From contig QKGW01000561.1 in the NCBI GenBank assembly GCA_003250275.1, forward strand, positions 1 to 33,416: a stretch of DNA of 33,416 bases, in the 5' to 3' direction. Shown in pieces: positions 1 to 9,445 of the stretch. How positions within the stretch are numbered: position 1 is the stretch's first letter; each line of letters starts with the position of its first letter. The stretch comes from Alphaproteobacteria bacterium. GTDB taxonomy: Bacteria; Pseudomonadota; Alphaproteobacteria; Rhodospirillales; Rhodospirillaceae. The translations under genes and the position numbers were made by a program. The notes below the pieces were generated by a model. The model did no database searches and was not told the origin of the DNA. It saw only the letters and a program-made list of their open reading frames with translations.

Positions 1-10
1 CAAACACACC

Positions 11-42
11 AAGCGCCCGAACCCTCTCGTCCGGGCGCTTTC
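11..42 (+). terminator. Intrinsic terminator-like hairpin upstream of the tRNA
   Basis: A 9-bp perfect stem (AAGCGCCCG at 11-19 with CGGGCGCTT at 32-40) around a 12-base loop is followed by a short pyrimidine/T run. It lies 20-odd bases before the initiator tRNA. The gene it would terminate is outside the window. A 5S rRNA is possible, because in many alphaproteobacteria tRNA-fMet follows the rrn operon, but this cannot be seen here. Confidence 0.7.
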
Positions 43-63
43 CTCTTCAGCATAGACCCTTCC

Positions 64-140
<77 letters not shown>

Positions 141-148
141 AATATATC

Positions 149-183
149 AACGCCTTAGCTGAGAAATCGGCTGAGGCGTTTTT
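149..183 (+). terminator. Intrinsic terminator of the tRNA-fMet transcript
   Basis: ACGCCTTAGC (150-159) pairs with GCTGAGGCGT (170-179), with one G-U pair, around a 10-base loop. The stem runs directly into a T5 tract at 179-183. It begins 10 bases after the tRNA CCA. The remaining 150 bases up to the hamB stop show no gene. Confidence 0.9.
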
Positions 184-333
184 CGTTGCGGAAGCACAGC
201 GGAAGCAGCGGCGGCGGGGGACGAGGAGCCCCCTAGCGCAACGCTGCTCCATCGCCGTCAGCGAGGCAGTTTGAGGTGGATTGAAAAGAAGGGGCGGGAG
301 GTTTCAGGAGTTGCTTCCGGGCACCAGCAACAG

Positions 334-2451
334 CTATTCGCCGCCTTTGGCTGTGACGACCTCGTCGGGAGTGATCCCATCGAAGAAGAACTTGACGACG
401 TACCTATCGAACGGCCCGAGCGACTTGATTGCGAGAACCGCCTCTAGGCCGAGGCGATTGAAGCGTTCGAGCGCTGCTAAGAGATCCATCTCTGGATCAA
501 GGAAATTGATGAGCCCTGCCGCGTGAATTTTCTTCGAGATCATGCGCGGAAGCCCGTACTCCTCAAGATGATAGACGGCGCTCGGCAAAAATGCCCGACT
601 CATGCGTACGATAAAGGGAGAGATATCGACTGACGAATTGACGATCATTTTATGAAGCTCGTTTGCGTCGCTAAGAAGGGCTGACAGCTTGAACGTGATC
701 GTTCGCTCTAGCTTGAAAAAGTCGTCAATGTCGATATCGCGCCGCTTTAGGCGGGAGAGAAGACTGGGGAGGTCTATCTCCCAATTGTAGGCAATAACCT
801 TCGTGGCCTCTACGAGCTTGCTGAATTGAGTTTCCCAATTACCCGGTTTAAGTCTAAGTATTTTATAGAGCATCGTGCCCCAATGTTCGGGGTTATTCGA
901 ATTCAGATACCCAAATCCGCGCCAGTCGTCGCGGTTCTTATTCATGTCATTCGCGAGGCGCAGCAAAAAATCTGCATCGCTATCTTGCAGCAAATTTTCT
1001 CGCCGAACGCGTTCAAAGTTGTCCGCGCCGATGATCGATGACATCTGGGTTCTGTACTCAATGATTCGTTCGATTTGCCTATCGGTGAGCGAATCCGCGT
1101 CTTGATATTCGTCCAATGTGCCCAGGAGTTCTTCAGGAAATTCGATCTCCAGTTGGGTGTCTTCAGATGTAGGAGGGGTGTCGAGAAGGAATATATTCCC
1201 GACGAAGTATTTAAACATCCGTCCTCCTCGGCCGATAATATTTTTATACGTAAAATTCTTCAGGTTTGATTGTCCGAGCTTGCTTTTCCAAATTATTACG
1301 TTCTGAGCGGACGTATTTACGCCCTCGATAATTGATGATGTGGATACAATGCTATCAAAGCCATCAGGATACTCAAAAAGACGTATTTGGAGCTGGCTCA
1401 GACACCGATGCATGCGTCCATTATGGACGCCGATCGCTCGGTCAACTAAATCGGCCAAAATCCAGTCTGGTTGATAGTTGTGGCGTAGCCATTTCGCGAA
1501 GGCGCTGGTGTATAAGCGGTCAACGGGGGCGATTTTAGAAATGGCGATTGTGGAGATTTTCGCGATCTCGGTGTAGGTGCCCGCATATACCAACGATTTC
1601 TGATTTCCGGATGAAATCAGATCGATGAGTATGCGGCCCTTCTTCTCCTCGTTTCCATTAATATCCTTGTAGAGTTCTTTGATGTCCAGATAAACAGTGT
1701 TGAAATCAAGTAGCTCAACGAACTCCATATCTCGCGTAAACGCGTTATCACCGAGCGTCTTTATATTGGGGGCTAGGTAGTAGCGTTGCTTCGCTTTCTT
1801 TGATAGCCGCAGGATTGCCTTGATGAGCGAGGGGGCGCGATCTCGATCATGTGCTTGGCTTGCCTTGTAGAATTCATCGACAACCAGTAAGTCTATCGTC
1901 TGAAGTGCGGAGATGTATCCAAAGGCACGCTCCTGCGGGAATATCAGGATGTTCTTTGGTCCGAGGCGCGTTTCTGGCGCGGTGACGATTGTGTACTGTT
2001 CGGAGAATTTCTTGAATATCCGTCGACGTGTTTCATCCATTAGGGCGATAGTAGGGACGATGATCACGACATTGTCGGGCTGCTTTGCTGCGATGAATGC
2101 ATCAATGATAAAGCTCTTGCCAAAGCTGGTCGGAGCGCTTACGGCGATGCTTTTCCCATCGAGAAGTTTAGCGAGAACACTCGACTGTTCGCGATGCAGG
2201 GTTGCGACGCGTCTCCCGACATCGACCGCGAACGCCTGATGAACAAATTTCTGATCCCATGATGCATTCGAGAGCTGTAAATAAGGAAATAATCCGGTCG
2301 CCCGGATCATCTGATTTACAACCGGAGGATAGGCGGTCTCCGTGAGGGCGAGATCGGCAAGGAGACGTATCAGGAGATTTCTCGCCTCAACTTCGTTTTT
2401 CGATGAGAGGAGGTGATTTATTTCATGGCAAGTTTCAAAAGCGTCCATCAT
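334..2451 (-). CDS. hamB: HamB-like SF2 helicase of a Hachiman anti-phage system
   Basis: A 705-aa Ski2-like superfamily 2 helicase. Visible motifs are: a Q-like stretch HREQSSVLAKLL near residue 86; Walker A APTSFGKS at 106-113; motif Ia PTIALMDE at 133-140; motif II VVDEF at 190-194, where DEF replaces the usual DExH; the motif V region SSIIEGVNTSAQNVI near 372-386; and motif VI GRGGR at 407-411. The remaining ~290 residues are helical and unassigned. The start ATG overlaps the hamA stop (ATGA), so the pair is translationally coupled. In Hachiman systems HamB is a DNA-surveying helicase that restrains and releases the HamA nuclease. The protein is shorter than many described HamB proteins, and related AbpB-type helicases are an alternative. 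GC content is well below that of the flanking chromosome, indicating transfer. Confidence 0.85.
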   Translation of the reverse strand: MMDAFETCHEINHLLSSKNEVEARNLLIRLLADLALTETAYPPVVNQMIRATGLFPYLQLSNASWDQKFVHQAFAVDVGRRVATLHREQSSVLAKLLDGKSIAVSAPTSFGKSFIIDAFIAAKQPDNVVIIVPTIALMDETRRRIFKKFSEQYTIVTAPETRLGPKNILIFPQERAFGYISALQTIDLLVVDEFYKASQAHDRDRAPSLIKAILRLSKKAKQRYYLAPNIKTLGDNAFTRDMEFVELLDFNTVYLDIKELYKDINGNEEKKGRILIDLISSGNQKSLVYAGTYTEIAKISTIAISKIAPVDRLYTSAFAKWLRHNYQPDWILADLVDRAIGVHNGRMHRCLSQLQIRLFEYPDGFDSIVSTSSIIEGVNTSAQNVIIWKSKLGQSNLKNFTYKNIIGRGGRMFKYFVGNIFLLDTPPTSEDTQLEIEFPEELLGTLDEYQDADSLTDRQIERIIEYRTQMSSIIGADNFERVRRENLLQDSDADFLLRLANDMNKNRDDWRGFGYLNSNNPEHWGTMLYKILRLKPGNWETQFSKLVEATKVIAYNWEIDLPSLLSRLKRRDIDIDDFFKLERTITFKLSALLSDANELHKMIVNSSVDISPFIVRMSRAFLPSAVYHLEEYGLPRMISKKIHAAGLINFLDPEMDLLAALERFNRLGLEAVLAIKSLGPFDRYVVKFFFDGITPDEVVTAKGGE

Positions 2452-3371
2452 TTTTGCCCCTTGTAGAAGGTCACGGCCTTCACGAAGGCATCGACAATCT
2501 TCTCTTTGCTAGGGACGGGAAAGAGAATTATATGAAAGTTGATGTCACTGTATTTGTGAACGGCGCCAGACGCGGAGATTTGCTTTAAGAAATAGGCTTG
2601 TGCTCGCTCTTTGTGAAAGGCGATTATCTCGGCTTTATATGACTCAGTGAGGTCCTTCGCTTTAGACGTAAGCGCACATTCGTGTAATAATAGAATGGGT
2701 ATATGGATCTTGGGTTTTAGGCCGTCGATGGATTCTCTGTTGTCCAAAGCGGCCTTAATCTTGGTTCGTAGAGCGGTCGTGAGAGGTAAGCCATCAAGGT
2801 CTGAAACGCTCGTAATAATAGCGTTTTCCTTTTTGAGCTTATCTGTCGTTAACGAGTTGATTACCGACGTTACAATGGAATCGAGGCGATAGTCGGAGAT
2901 TGAATTGTAGAATTTAGCTTCACCGAACCACAGTGTGAAGTCATCTCCATCTACAACGATGTGAACACTGTCAGCGCCTTTGGCGTTATCTTGGGCGTTC
3001 TGCTTGTAGAAAATCTTCGGGACAACGGGGAGTGCTCCGAAGTGATGTCGCATTAAGCCGTAGAGAAAAACCTCGGCTATCTCACTTCCCTGGCCAATCG
3101 TATCGTTATCCGTAAGCCGGAGGTTTTGAGCCGCAGCAATGAGGGTGCTGTGGCTCTGGTCAACGAGAGCTGAGCGCTCTCTCTCAGACAACGCTGTCTG
3201 GGCGATATTGTCCCACAAATAGCTTTGGAACTTTGGGTAGCGCCAATTTGAATCTTCAAAGTCATTGATTAGGCTGAGAATTCGCTTCTTGACTACGCCA
3301 ATCAGCTCGGGCGCAGAAGAGATGCTAGCGAGTGTGTCGTCAACGAGAACTTCGAATGATAGTCCGGCCAT
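2448..3371 (-). CDS. hamA: HamA-like DUF1837 nuclease of a Hachiman anti-phage system
   Basis: A 307-aa protein with the DUF1837 (HamA) signature: GSEIAE at 95-100, VPKIFYK at 117-123, KGAD at 131-134 and WFGEAKFY at 148-155. E97, D134, E151 and K153 form a PD-(D/E)XK-type nuclease core. HamA is the effector that degrades DNA when the helicase partner is triggered by phage replication. It is the first gene of the pair and overlaps hamB by 4 bases. ATG 3369-3371 is preceded by a G-rich stretch that could act as a ribosome binding site. The 270 bases upstream, to 3641, hold no recognisable gene, and I could not pick out a confident promoter there. Base composition is AT-rich relative to the neighbourhood. 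Confidence 0.87.
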   Translation of the reverse strand: MAGLSFEVLVDDTLASISSAPELIGVVKKRILSLINDFEDSNWRYPKFQSYLWDNIAQTALSERERSALVDQSHSTLIAAAQNLRLTDNDTIGQGSEIAEVFLYGLMRHHFGALPVVPKIFYKQNAQDNAKGADSVHIVVDGDDFTLWFGEAKFYNSISDYRLDSIVTSVINSLTTDKLKKENAIITSVSDLDGLPLTTALRTKIKAALDNRESIDGLKPKIHIPILLLHECALTSKAKDLTESYKAEIIAFHKERAQAYFLKQISASGAVHKYSDINFHIILFPVPSKEKIVDAFVKAVTFYKGQK

Positions 3372-3641
3372 GATGCCGATCCCCCCGAACCGACGTGTGC
3401 TTATTCAACCTACCGCTTGGGGGAGTGCGTGTCTAGATAGCGAGCGCTGGATGGCGGCACGCAAGGGTGGCGCAACCACCAAGCCTCTTGAGGAACGGGT
3501 CACATTGATTACGGCGCGATCGCAGTCGGCTTATTTCGTGCGATATTGGCTGGTTCTAAGAATGTTGTCGTCGTTCGATCGCGCCGGTCTGTTCTGAGAG
3601 TGCCGGATTTTGCGGAATCCCGGGCAAGTGGCACTTAAGTT

Positions 3642-4386
3642 TCAGGCTATGAAATGTAGTCGCTGCTCCGCGCGCTCCCGGCTTTCGTGGAAGGTGTTGC
3701 CGGGTTCGGTGATCCTCCGGGCAAGGATGCCCGCGAGCTTCCTGGGGAAATCCACAAGCTCGGCTTCCGGGACGCCCATGGCAACCGATAGGCCAGCCAT
3801 CAATCCCTGGGTCTGCTGGAGGTAGATTTCGCACTGTTGGTCGCGGAACACCTCCCTCACTTGATCCGCACAGAGTCCCGAGCGGAACGCGAATAGACGC
3901 TCTTGGAGCGTTGCCTGTGCGGCATCCCAAAGCGGGTGTTGGGTCTGTCTGCTCACGTTGCTGTCTGTCTGGTGATGCTCGTGATAGCGGACCGTTTCCG
4001 CGATGTCCGTGTAAACGTCGCCGATTGCGCATTCAAAGTCTGCGAACGTGGTGATCAGTCTCCGCTCTTTCAGTTCTTTCTTTCCTGCGCGAAGCTCTAC
4101 CCGCCAAACGTTCGGCTTGGTGTGTCGGTTGATCCCCCAGACGTCGAACCAGAAGAACGCCTTCTTATCGATGGCCGCTTTGCGCTTGTCGTAGATGATG
4201 ACTTGGCGCCCCGGCATTTTGCCGACGGTCACGGATTCCAACCGGCGCCCGCGAATGACGGCGGAAGGCTGCATGTCCTTGGTTGAGGCGTTGCTTATCT
4301 CCCCAATGCGGACTGACTTTGGATCGGCTGGGCGCGACCACGTTTTCAAGATCGAGCGTGAAACCTCCCGGCATGAGGAAATCCAT
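3642..4386 (-). pseudogene. Degraded replication-initiation (Rep_trans/MobT-like) gene fragment
   Basis: The readable part (3642-4349, 235 codons from a TTG) contains VTVGKMPGRQVIIYDKR, then FFWFDVWGI and VWRVELRAGKKELK. This pattern resembles the C-terminal half of rolling-circle replication initiation factors from plasmids and integrative elements. Further upstream, MPGGFTLDLENVV, which looks like the preceding part of the same protein, is encoded in a different frame (ATG at 4384-4386), so a frameshift lies around 4325-4340. Everything N-terminal to it is missing and the sequence passes abruptly into an ABC ATPase gene. I infer a dead remnant of the mobile element that brought the defence genes. 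The family assignment is from motif memory and is moderate. Confidence 0.55.
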
Positions 4387-4399
4387 GGCGAAGTCGGCG

Positions 4400-4711
4400 C
4401 GGCGCTACCCCGACGAGTTTTCCGGCGGCCAGCGCCAGCGCATCGGCATCGCCCGGGCGCTGGTGCTGCGGCCCTCGTTGGTGGTGTGCGACGAGCCGGT
4501 TTCGGCGCTGGACGTTTCCGTCCAGGCGCAGATACTCAATCTCCTCGCCGAACTGAAGGAGGACTTCGGCCTCTCCTATCTGTTCATCTCCCACGACCTC
4601 GCGGTGGTGCGGCACATTTCCGACCGGGTGCTGGCGATGCGCGCCGGGCGGCTGGTGCCCGCCGATGATCCCGCCAGCCTCTGGCGGCCGCGCGCGGCGG
4701 CGCAAAACTAG
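4400..4711 (+). pseudogene. 5'-truncated oligopeptide-type ABC transporter ATPase
   Basis: Homology begins abruptly at RRYPDEFSGGQRQRIGIAR, the signature motif, and continues through Walker B (SLVVCDEPVSALD), the D-loop and the H-loop (LFISHDLAVVRHI) to a normal end. Helix-loop wording such as VSVQAQILNLL is typical of the OppF/DppF/GsiA class. Walker A, the Q-loop and the whole N-terminal half are absent, and codons before about 4400 belong to the neighbouring element, so the product cannot bind ATP properly. The partner permease and binding-protein genes are also gone. The next gene starts 12 bases downstream, suggesting the intact ancestor was an operon coupling peptide uptake to the PLP lyase and gamma-glutamyltransferase. 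Confidence 0.85.
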
Positions 4712-4723
4712 GACGATGCAGCG

Positions 4724-5917
4724 ATGACCATGAAAACCGCGACCCAGGCGATCCACGCAGGCGATGCGGAGGCGCGGCCGGGCGAGCCGATGGGCAGCCC
4801 GCTGGTGCCCGCCACCAGCTTCTTCGCCGATCCGGATGCCGTCGGCTTTTCCGCCAACGACCTCGGCGCGGCGATGCCGCACTTCTACTCGCGCTGGAGC
4901 AATCCCACGGTCGATCTACTGGAACGCCGCCTCGCGGCTCTCGACGGCGGCGAGGCGGCGCTCGCCTTCGCCAGCGGCATGGCGGCGGTGACCGGGCTGT
5001 TCCTCCACACCCTCGGCGCGGGAGACCATCTGGTGGTCTCCGACGTCTGCTACGCCGGGGTGGCGGAGCTGGCGCACGATATCCTGCCGCGCTACGGCAT
5101 CGCGGTGACGGCGGTGGACACCTCCGACCTTGCCGCGGTGGCGGCGGCGTTGCGGCCGGAGACCCGGCTGGTGCATATCGAGACGCCCGCCAACCCGATC
5201 CTGCGTCTCGCCGACATCGCCGCGATCGCGCGCCTTGCCCACGAGGCCGGGGCCAAACTCTCGGTGGACTCGACGATGGCAACGCCGGTCGCCACCCGGC
5301 CGATCGACTTCGGCGCCGATTTCGTCGTCCATTCCCTCACCAAATACGCCTGCGCCCACGGCGACGCCCTCGGCGGCGCGGTGATCGGCGGAGGGGAGGA
5401 GATCGCGGCGCTGCGCAAGGTCGCGGCGATCCACTTCGGCGGCGTCATCAACCCGTTCGCCGCGTGGCTGATCCTGCGCGGCCTCGAAACCCTGCCTCTG
5501 CGGATGGCGGCGCATCAGGCCAACGCGGCGGCGGTGGCGGAATTTCTCGGCAACCACCCGCGCGTGCGCCGGGCGTGGTGGCCGGGCTCGCCCGACCACC
5601 CGCAGCACGATCTCGCGCGTCGCCAGATGCGCAACTTCTCGGGCATGGTGGCGTTCTCCGCCGCCGACGGCGCGGCGCTGGCGCGGCAAATCGCCGACCG
5701 GGTGAAGGTGTTCGCCTACGCGGTCTCGCTCGGCAAGACCCGCAGCCTGATCTTTCACATTCCCGCCGAGGATCTGCTGCGGTCGTCCTTCCGTCTCGAA
5801 GGGCGTGCGGCGCAGGCCTATCGCGACTGGACGGGGGAGGGGACGTTCCGCGTCTCGGTGGGGCTGGAGGATCCGGCGGACCTGATCGCCGACCTCGACG
5901 CCGCCCTTTCCGGCTGA
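4724..5917 (+). CDS. Cys/Met-metabolism PLP enzyme (trans-sulfuration family lyase)
   Basis: A 397-aa fold-type I PLP enzyme. SRWSNPTVDLLERRLAALDG is followed by the ASGMAA phosphate-binding turn (83-88), VCYAG (108-112) with the ring-stacking Tyr110, HIETPANP (151-158), SVDSTMATP (180-188), and the Schiff-base lysine K207 in HSLTKY. Family members act as cystathionine gamma-synthases, cystathionine beta-lyases or methionine gamma-lyases, and sequence alone does not decide. Start ATG 4724 follows a TAGGA stretch overlapping the previous stop. It is 15 bases from the gamma-glutamyltransferase gene, which suggests it cleaves C-S bonds of amino acids freed from gamma-glutamyl or other sulfur peptides. 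That role is inference. Confidence 0.88.
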   Translation: MTMKTATQAIHAGDAEARPGEPMGSPLVPATSFFADPDAVGFSANDLGAAMPHFYSRWSNPTVDLLERRLAALDGGEAALAFASGMAAVTGLFLHTLGAGDHLVVSDVCYAGVAELAHDILPRYGIAVTAVDTSDLAAVAAALRPETRLVHIETPANPILRLADIAAIARLAHEAGAKLSVDSTMATPVATRPIDFGADFVVHSLTKYACAHGDALGGAVIGGGEEIAALRKVAAIHFGGVINPFAAWLILRGLETLPLRMAAHQANAAAVAEFLGNHPRVRRAWWPGSPDHPQHDLARRQMRNFSGMVAFSAADGAALARQIADRVKVFAYAVSLGKTRSLIFHIPAEDLLRSSFRLEGRAAQAYRDWTGEGTFRVSVGLEDPADLIADLDAALSG

Positions 5918-5932
5918 GCGAGGAGAGCCACC

Positions 5933-7522
5933 ATGGAGTATGCGCTTCCCTACGTTTCCGGCCGCCAGCCGGTGCTGGCCGCCAACGCCGTCGCGGCTTC
6001 GCAGCCGCTGGCGGCGCAGGCGGGATTGCGAATGCTGCTCAAGGGCGGCACCGCGGCCGACGCGGCGCTCGCCGCGGCGATGACCCTGACGGTGGTGGAG
6101 CCGACCGGCTGCGGCCTCGGCAGCGACGCCTTCGCGATCGTCTGGGACGGGTCCGAACTTCACGGCCTCAATGCCTCGGGCCGCTCCCCCGCCGGGTGGA
6201 CGCCCGAGCGCTTCGCCGGACTCGCGGCAATGCCCGAACGCGGCTGGGAAGCGGTGACGGTACCGGGCGCGGTCTCGGCTTGGGCGGCGCTGTCGCGCCG
6301 GTTCGGGCGTCTGTCCCTCGCCGAGGTCGCCGAGCCCGCGATCGCCTACGCGCGCGATGGCTTTCCGGTCTCGCCGACGATCGCCGGGTTGTGGGAGCGG
6401 GGTGGCAAGCTGCTCGCGGGTCAGCCCGGTTTCGCGGCCACCTTCCTGCCCGGCGGCCGTGCGCCGCGTCCGGGGGAGGTTTTCCGCAATCCCGACCTCG
6501 CCCGCAGCCTCGATGCGATCGCCGCGAGCGGCGGCGAGGATTTCTACCGCGGCGAACTGGCGGCGCGGATCGTCGCATCCGCCGCCGAGCACGGCGCGGC
6601 GTTGGACTCCGCCGATCTCGCCGATCACCGCGCCGATTGGTGCGGCACCTTGTCGCAGAGCTTCGGCGATGCCGAACTGCACGAAATCCCTCCCAACGGC
6701 CAGGGCCTCGCGGCGCTGATCGCGCTCGGCATCCTCGAACGCCTCGGTGCGCGGGATCTGGATCCGGACGGTGTCGAGAGCCTGCACCTGCAGATCGAGG
6801 CGATGAAGCTCGCCTTCGCCGACGCCGAGCGTTACGTCGCCGATCCGGAAGCGATGGCACTTCCCGCCGCCGCGCTTCTCGATTCCGCCTATTTCGACGC
6901 CCGCGCCGCGTTGGTCGACCGTCGCGCCGCCGGGTTGCCGAGCTTCGGCGCACCGCGGCCGGGCGGCACGGTCTATCTCACCGCCGCCGACGCCTCGGGG
7001 ATGATGGTGTCGTTCATCCAGTCCAACTACATGGGTTTCGGCTCCGGCGTGGTGGTGCCGGGCACCGGTATCTCGTTGCAGAATCGCGGCAACGGGTTCG
7101 TGTTGGCGGAAGGGTATGCCAACCGCGTCGGTCCGCGCAAACGGCCGTTCCACACCATCATCCCCGGTTTCCTGACGCGCGGCGGCGCCCCATGGGCGAG
7201 CTTCGGCCTGATGGGCGGAGCGATGCAGGCGCAAGGCCACGTGCAGATGGCGCTGCGCCTGGTCGGCGCCGGGCAAAATCCGCAGGCGGCGATCGACGCG
7301 CCGCGCTGGCGGGTGACCGGCGGGCTGGCGGTGGCGGTGGAGGCGGGTCTCCCCGCCGCCACCGTCGCCGCGCTCGCCGATCTCGGCCATCGGCTGACGG
7401 TCGAGCCGATGGTGCCGCAGAGCCCGTTCGGCGGCGCCCAGGCGGCGGTGCGGCTGCCCGGAGGCGGCGGCTACGTCGCCGGTTCCGACTGGCGCAAGGA
7501 CGGCGGCGTAGCTGGGTTCTGA
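5933..7522 (+). CDS. Gamma-glutamyltransferase family protein (YwrD-like)
   Basis: A 529-aa N-terminal nucleophile hydrolase of the gamma-glutamyltransferase family. The N-terminal AAQAGLRMLLKGGTAADAAL and PTGCGLGSDAF motifs mark the large subunit. The autoprocessing/nucleophile Thr is Thr346 in PGGTVYL, followed by NYMGFGSGVVVPGTGISLQN and KRPFHTIIPGF of the small subunit. The GTVYL nucleophile context resembles the YwrD subgroup rather than classical periplasmic Ggt. No signal peptide is seen, so a cytoplasmic site is likely. It would hydrolyse gamma-glutamyl bonds of glutathione, its S-conjugates or gamma-glutamyl-S-alkylcysteines. GAGGAG lies 8 bases before the ATG. Its 3' end faces the minus-strand metB-like gene with a 6-base gap and no visible terminator. 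Confidence 0.9.
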   Translation: MEYALPYVSGRQPVLAANAVAASQPLAAQAGLRMLLKGGTAADAALAAAMTLTVVEPTGCGLGSDAFAIVWDGSELHGLNASGRSPAGWTPERFAGLAAMPERGWEAVTVPGAVSAWAALSRRFGRLSLAEVAEPAIAYARDGFPVSPTIAGLWERGGKLLAGQPGFAATFLPGGRAPRPGEVFRNPDLARSLDAIAASGGEDFYRGELAARIVASAAEHGAALDSADLADHRADWCGTLSQSFGDAELHEIPPNGQGLAALIALGILERLGARDLDPDGVESLHLQIEAMKLAFADAERYVADPEAMALPAAALLDSAYFDARAALVDRRAAGLPSFGAPRPGGTVYLTAADASGMMVSFIQSNYMGFGSGVVVPGTGISLQNRGNGFVLAEGYANRVGPRKRPFHTIIPGFLTRGGAPWASFGLMGGAMQAQGHVQMALRLVGAGQNPQAAIDAPRWRVTGGLAVAVEAGLPAATVAALADLGHRLTVEPMVPQSPFGGAQAAVRLPGGGGYVAGSDWRKDGGVAGF

Positions 7523-7528
7523 AAGGTA

Positions 7529-8710
<1,182 letters not shown>

Positions 8711-8807
8711 CTTCAGGCTCCTGTCGGTCGTTCCTGCGGCGAGGCGGCAATGGAGCGTCGCGCTTTCCGCAGGGTCATCGGGGGGACCACATCGCGAAAA
8801 GCTCTGT

Positions 8808-8860
8808 GGCGCTTTAGCATTGGTGACGCGGTGCAAGCTGCTCCCATCAAATCCCGCGGG
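8808..8860 (-). promoter_or_regulatory. SAM-II riboswitch
   Basis: On the minus strand, a 5-bp P1 stem (CGCGG at 8858-8854 with CCGCG at 8831-8827) encloses the loop GATTTGATGGGAGCAGC plus TTGCA, and P1 is followed by CACCAATGCTAAAGCG. The loop GATTTGA...GCTTGCA and the 3' AATGCTAAAG element match the conserved core of the compact SAM-II pseudoknot, an aptamer found mainly in alphaproteobacteria upstream of metA, metX, metZ and similar genes. It lies about 100 bases before the start of the metB-like gene on the same strand. Bound S-adenosylmethionine should lower expression. The intervening 8711-8807 probably contains the expression platform, though I did not resolve its structure. Confidence 0.82.
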
Positions 8861-8902
8861 CCCGTTGCGGTGGGCCGGTCCGATGCGGTTCCCTGTGCGG
8901 CT

Positions 8903-9355
8903 TCAGATCTCCCAGGTCAGGCGGGACTGGGCGGCGCTCAGGATGCCGGCATGGGCGGTGCGCTTGCAGAGAGTCTCGACGCTCAGCGTGCTGAGCTGTT
9001 CGTCGAGCGTGGCTTCGAGCGCGGCCCACATCGGGCGAATTACCTGCGCGCCGATCTGTGAGATGGGGTCCTCATCTCCGGCGTCGGCTTTTTCATCCTT
9101 CTGCGCCGCGCGGACGATGTCGCCGACCGAAATCCGGCGGCGCTCCCGCGTCAGTCGATAACCGCCGCGCGGGCCGCGCACGCCCTGGAGGATGCCGTTG
9201 CGCACCAAAGCCTGCAAAGTCTGTTCGAGGTATCGGGCCGGAATGCCCTGGCGCTGGGTGATATCACGGCTCTGCACCGGCTCGCCGCCGCCGTTGAAGG
9301 CAATGTCGAGAACCGCCTCGATGGCGAACAGCGTCTTTTTCGATGGCTTCAGCAT
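8903..9355 (-). CDS. Rrf2-family transcriptional regulator (CymR-like)
   Basis: A 150-aa winged-helix regulator of the Rrf2 family. The N-terminal helix is FAIEAVLDIAFNGG, the recognition region ITQRQGIPARYLEQTLQALV, and the wing GILQGVRGPRGGYRL, followed by a helical C-terminus. Only one cysteine is present (LCKRTAHAG), so the three-Cys Fe-S site of IscR is absent. This is closer to CymR, which in Bacillus represses cysteine metabolism genes together with CysK. It is divergent from an aminotransferase across a 90-base AT-rich gap containing an inverted repeat, so it may control that gene and itself. Control of other sulfur operons in the window is an inference. ATG 9353-9355 is chosen as the first Met of the conserved domain. 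Confidence 0.9.
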   Translation of the reverse strand: MLKPSKKTLFAIEAVLDIAFNGGGEPVQSRDITQRQGIPARYLEQTLQALVRNGILQGVRGPRGGYRLTRERRRISVGDIVRAAQKDEKADAGDEDPISQIGAQVIRPMWAALEATLDEQLSTLSVETLCKRTAHAGILSAAQSRLTWEI

Positions 9356-9379
9356 GTGGCGCGACGATCCCGATGTATA

Positions 9380-9428
9380 TTGCAGAATCAACTTTACAGA
9401 TGATACAGTGTTGAAATGAATTATCAAC
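9380..9428 (+). promoter_or_regulatory. Candidate promoter and operator between rrf2 and the aminotransferase
   Basis: TTGCAG (9380-9385) and an extended -10 TGATACAGT (9401-9409) with an 18-base spacer form a plausible promoter for the plus-strand aminotransferase. Immediately downstream, 9410-9428 reads GTTGAAATGAATTATCAAC, an inverted repeat with 5-bp arms that would cover the start of transcription, a suitable place for an Rrf2 operator. All of this is pattern-based. Confidence 0.35.
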
Positions 9429-9445
9429 GCTAAAAACAGGTGAAA

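Noticed and set aside
267..279. 13-base perfect repeat CAGTTTGAGGTGG shared with 33105-33117, considered as attachment-site or duplication evidence
   Set aside because: Several 13-base matches are expected by chance in 33 kb, and the flanks do not extend the identity.
141..4400. Integrase-type tRNA island with attL/attR
   Set aside because: No integrase gene is present and no copy of the tRNA 3' end is found near the right junction, so tRNA-targeted integration cannot be claimed.
4916..7390. A very long open frame (about 820 codons) on the minus strand opposite the PLP lyase and gamma-glutamyltransferase genes
   Set aside because: It is low-complexity Arg/Gly/His/Asp-rich translation with no family motifs, a by-product of high-GC codon bias opposite two well-supported genes.
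8711..8836. N-terminal extension of the metB-like gene to an upstream ATG at 8836
   Set aside because: The extension lies within the SAM-II riboswitch and its downstream leader and has no conserved sequence. The ATG at 8708-8710 has a good ribosome binding site.
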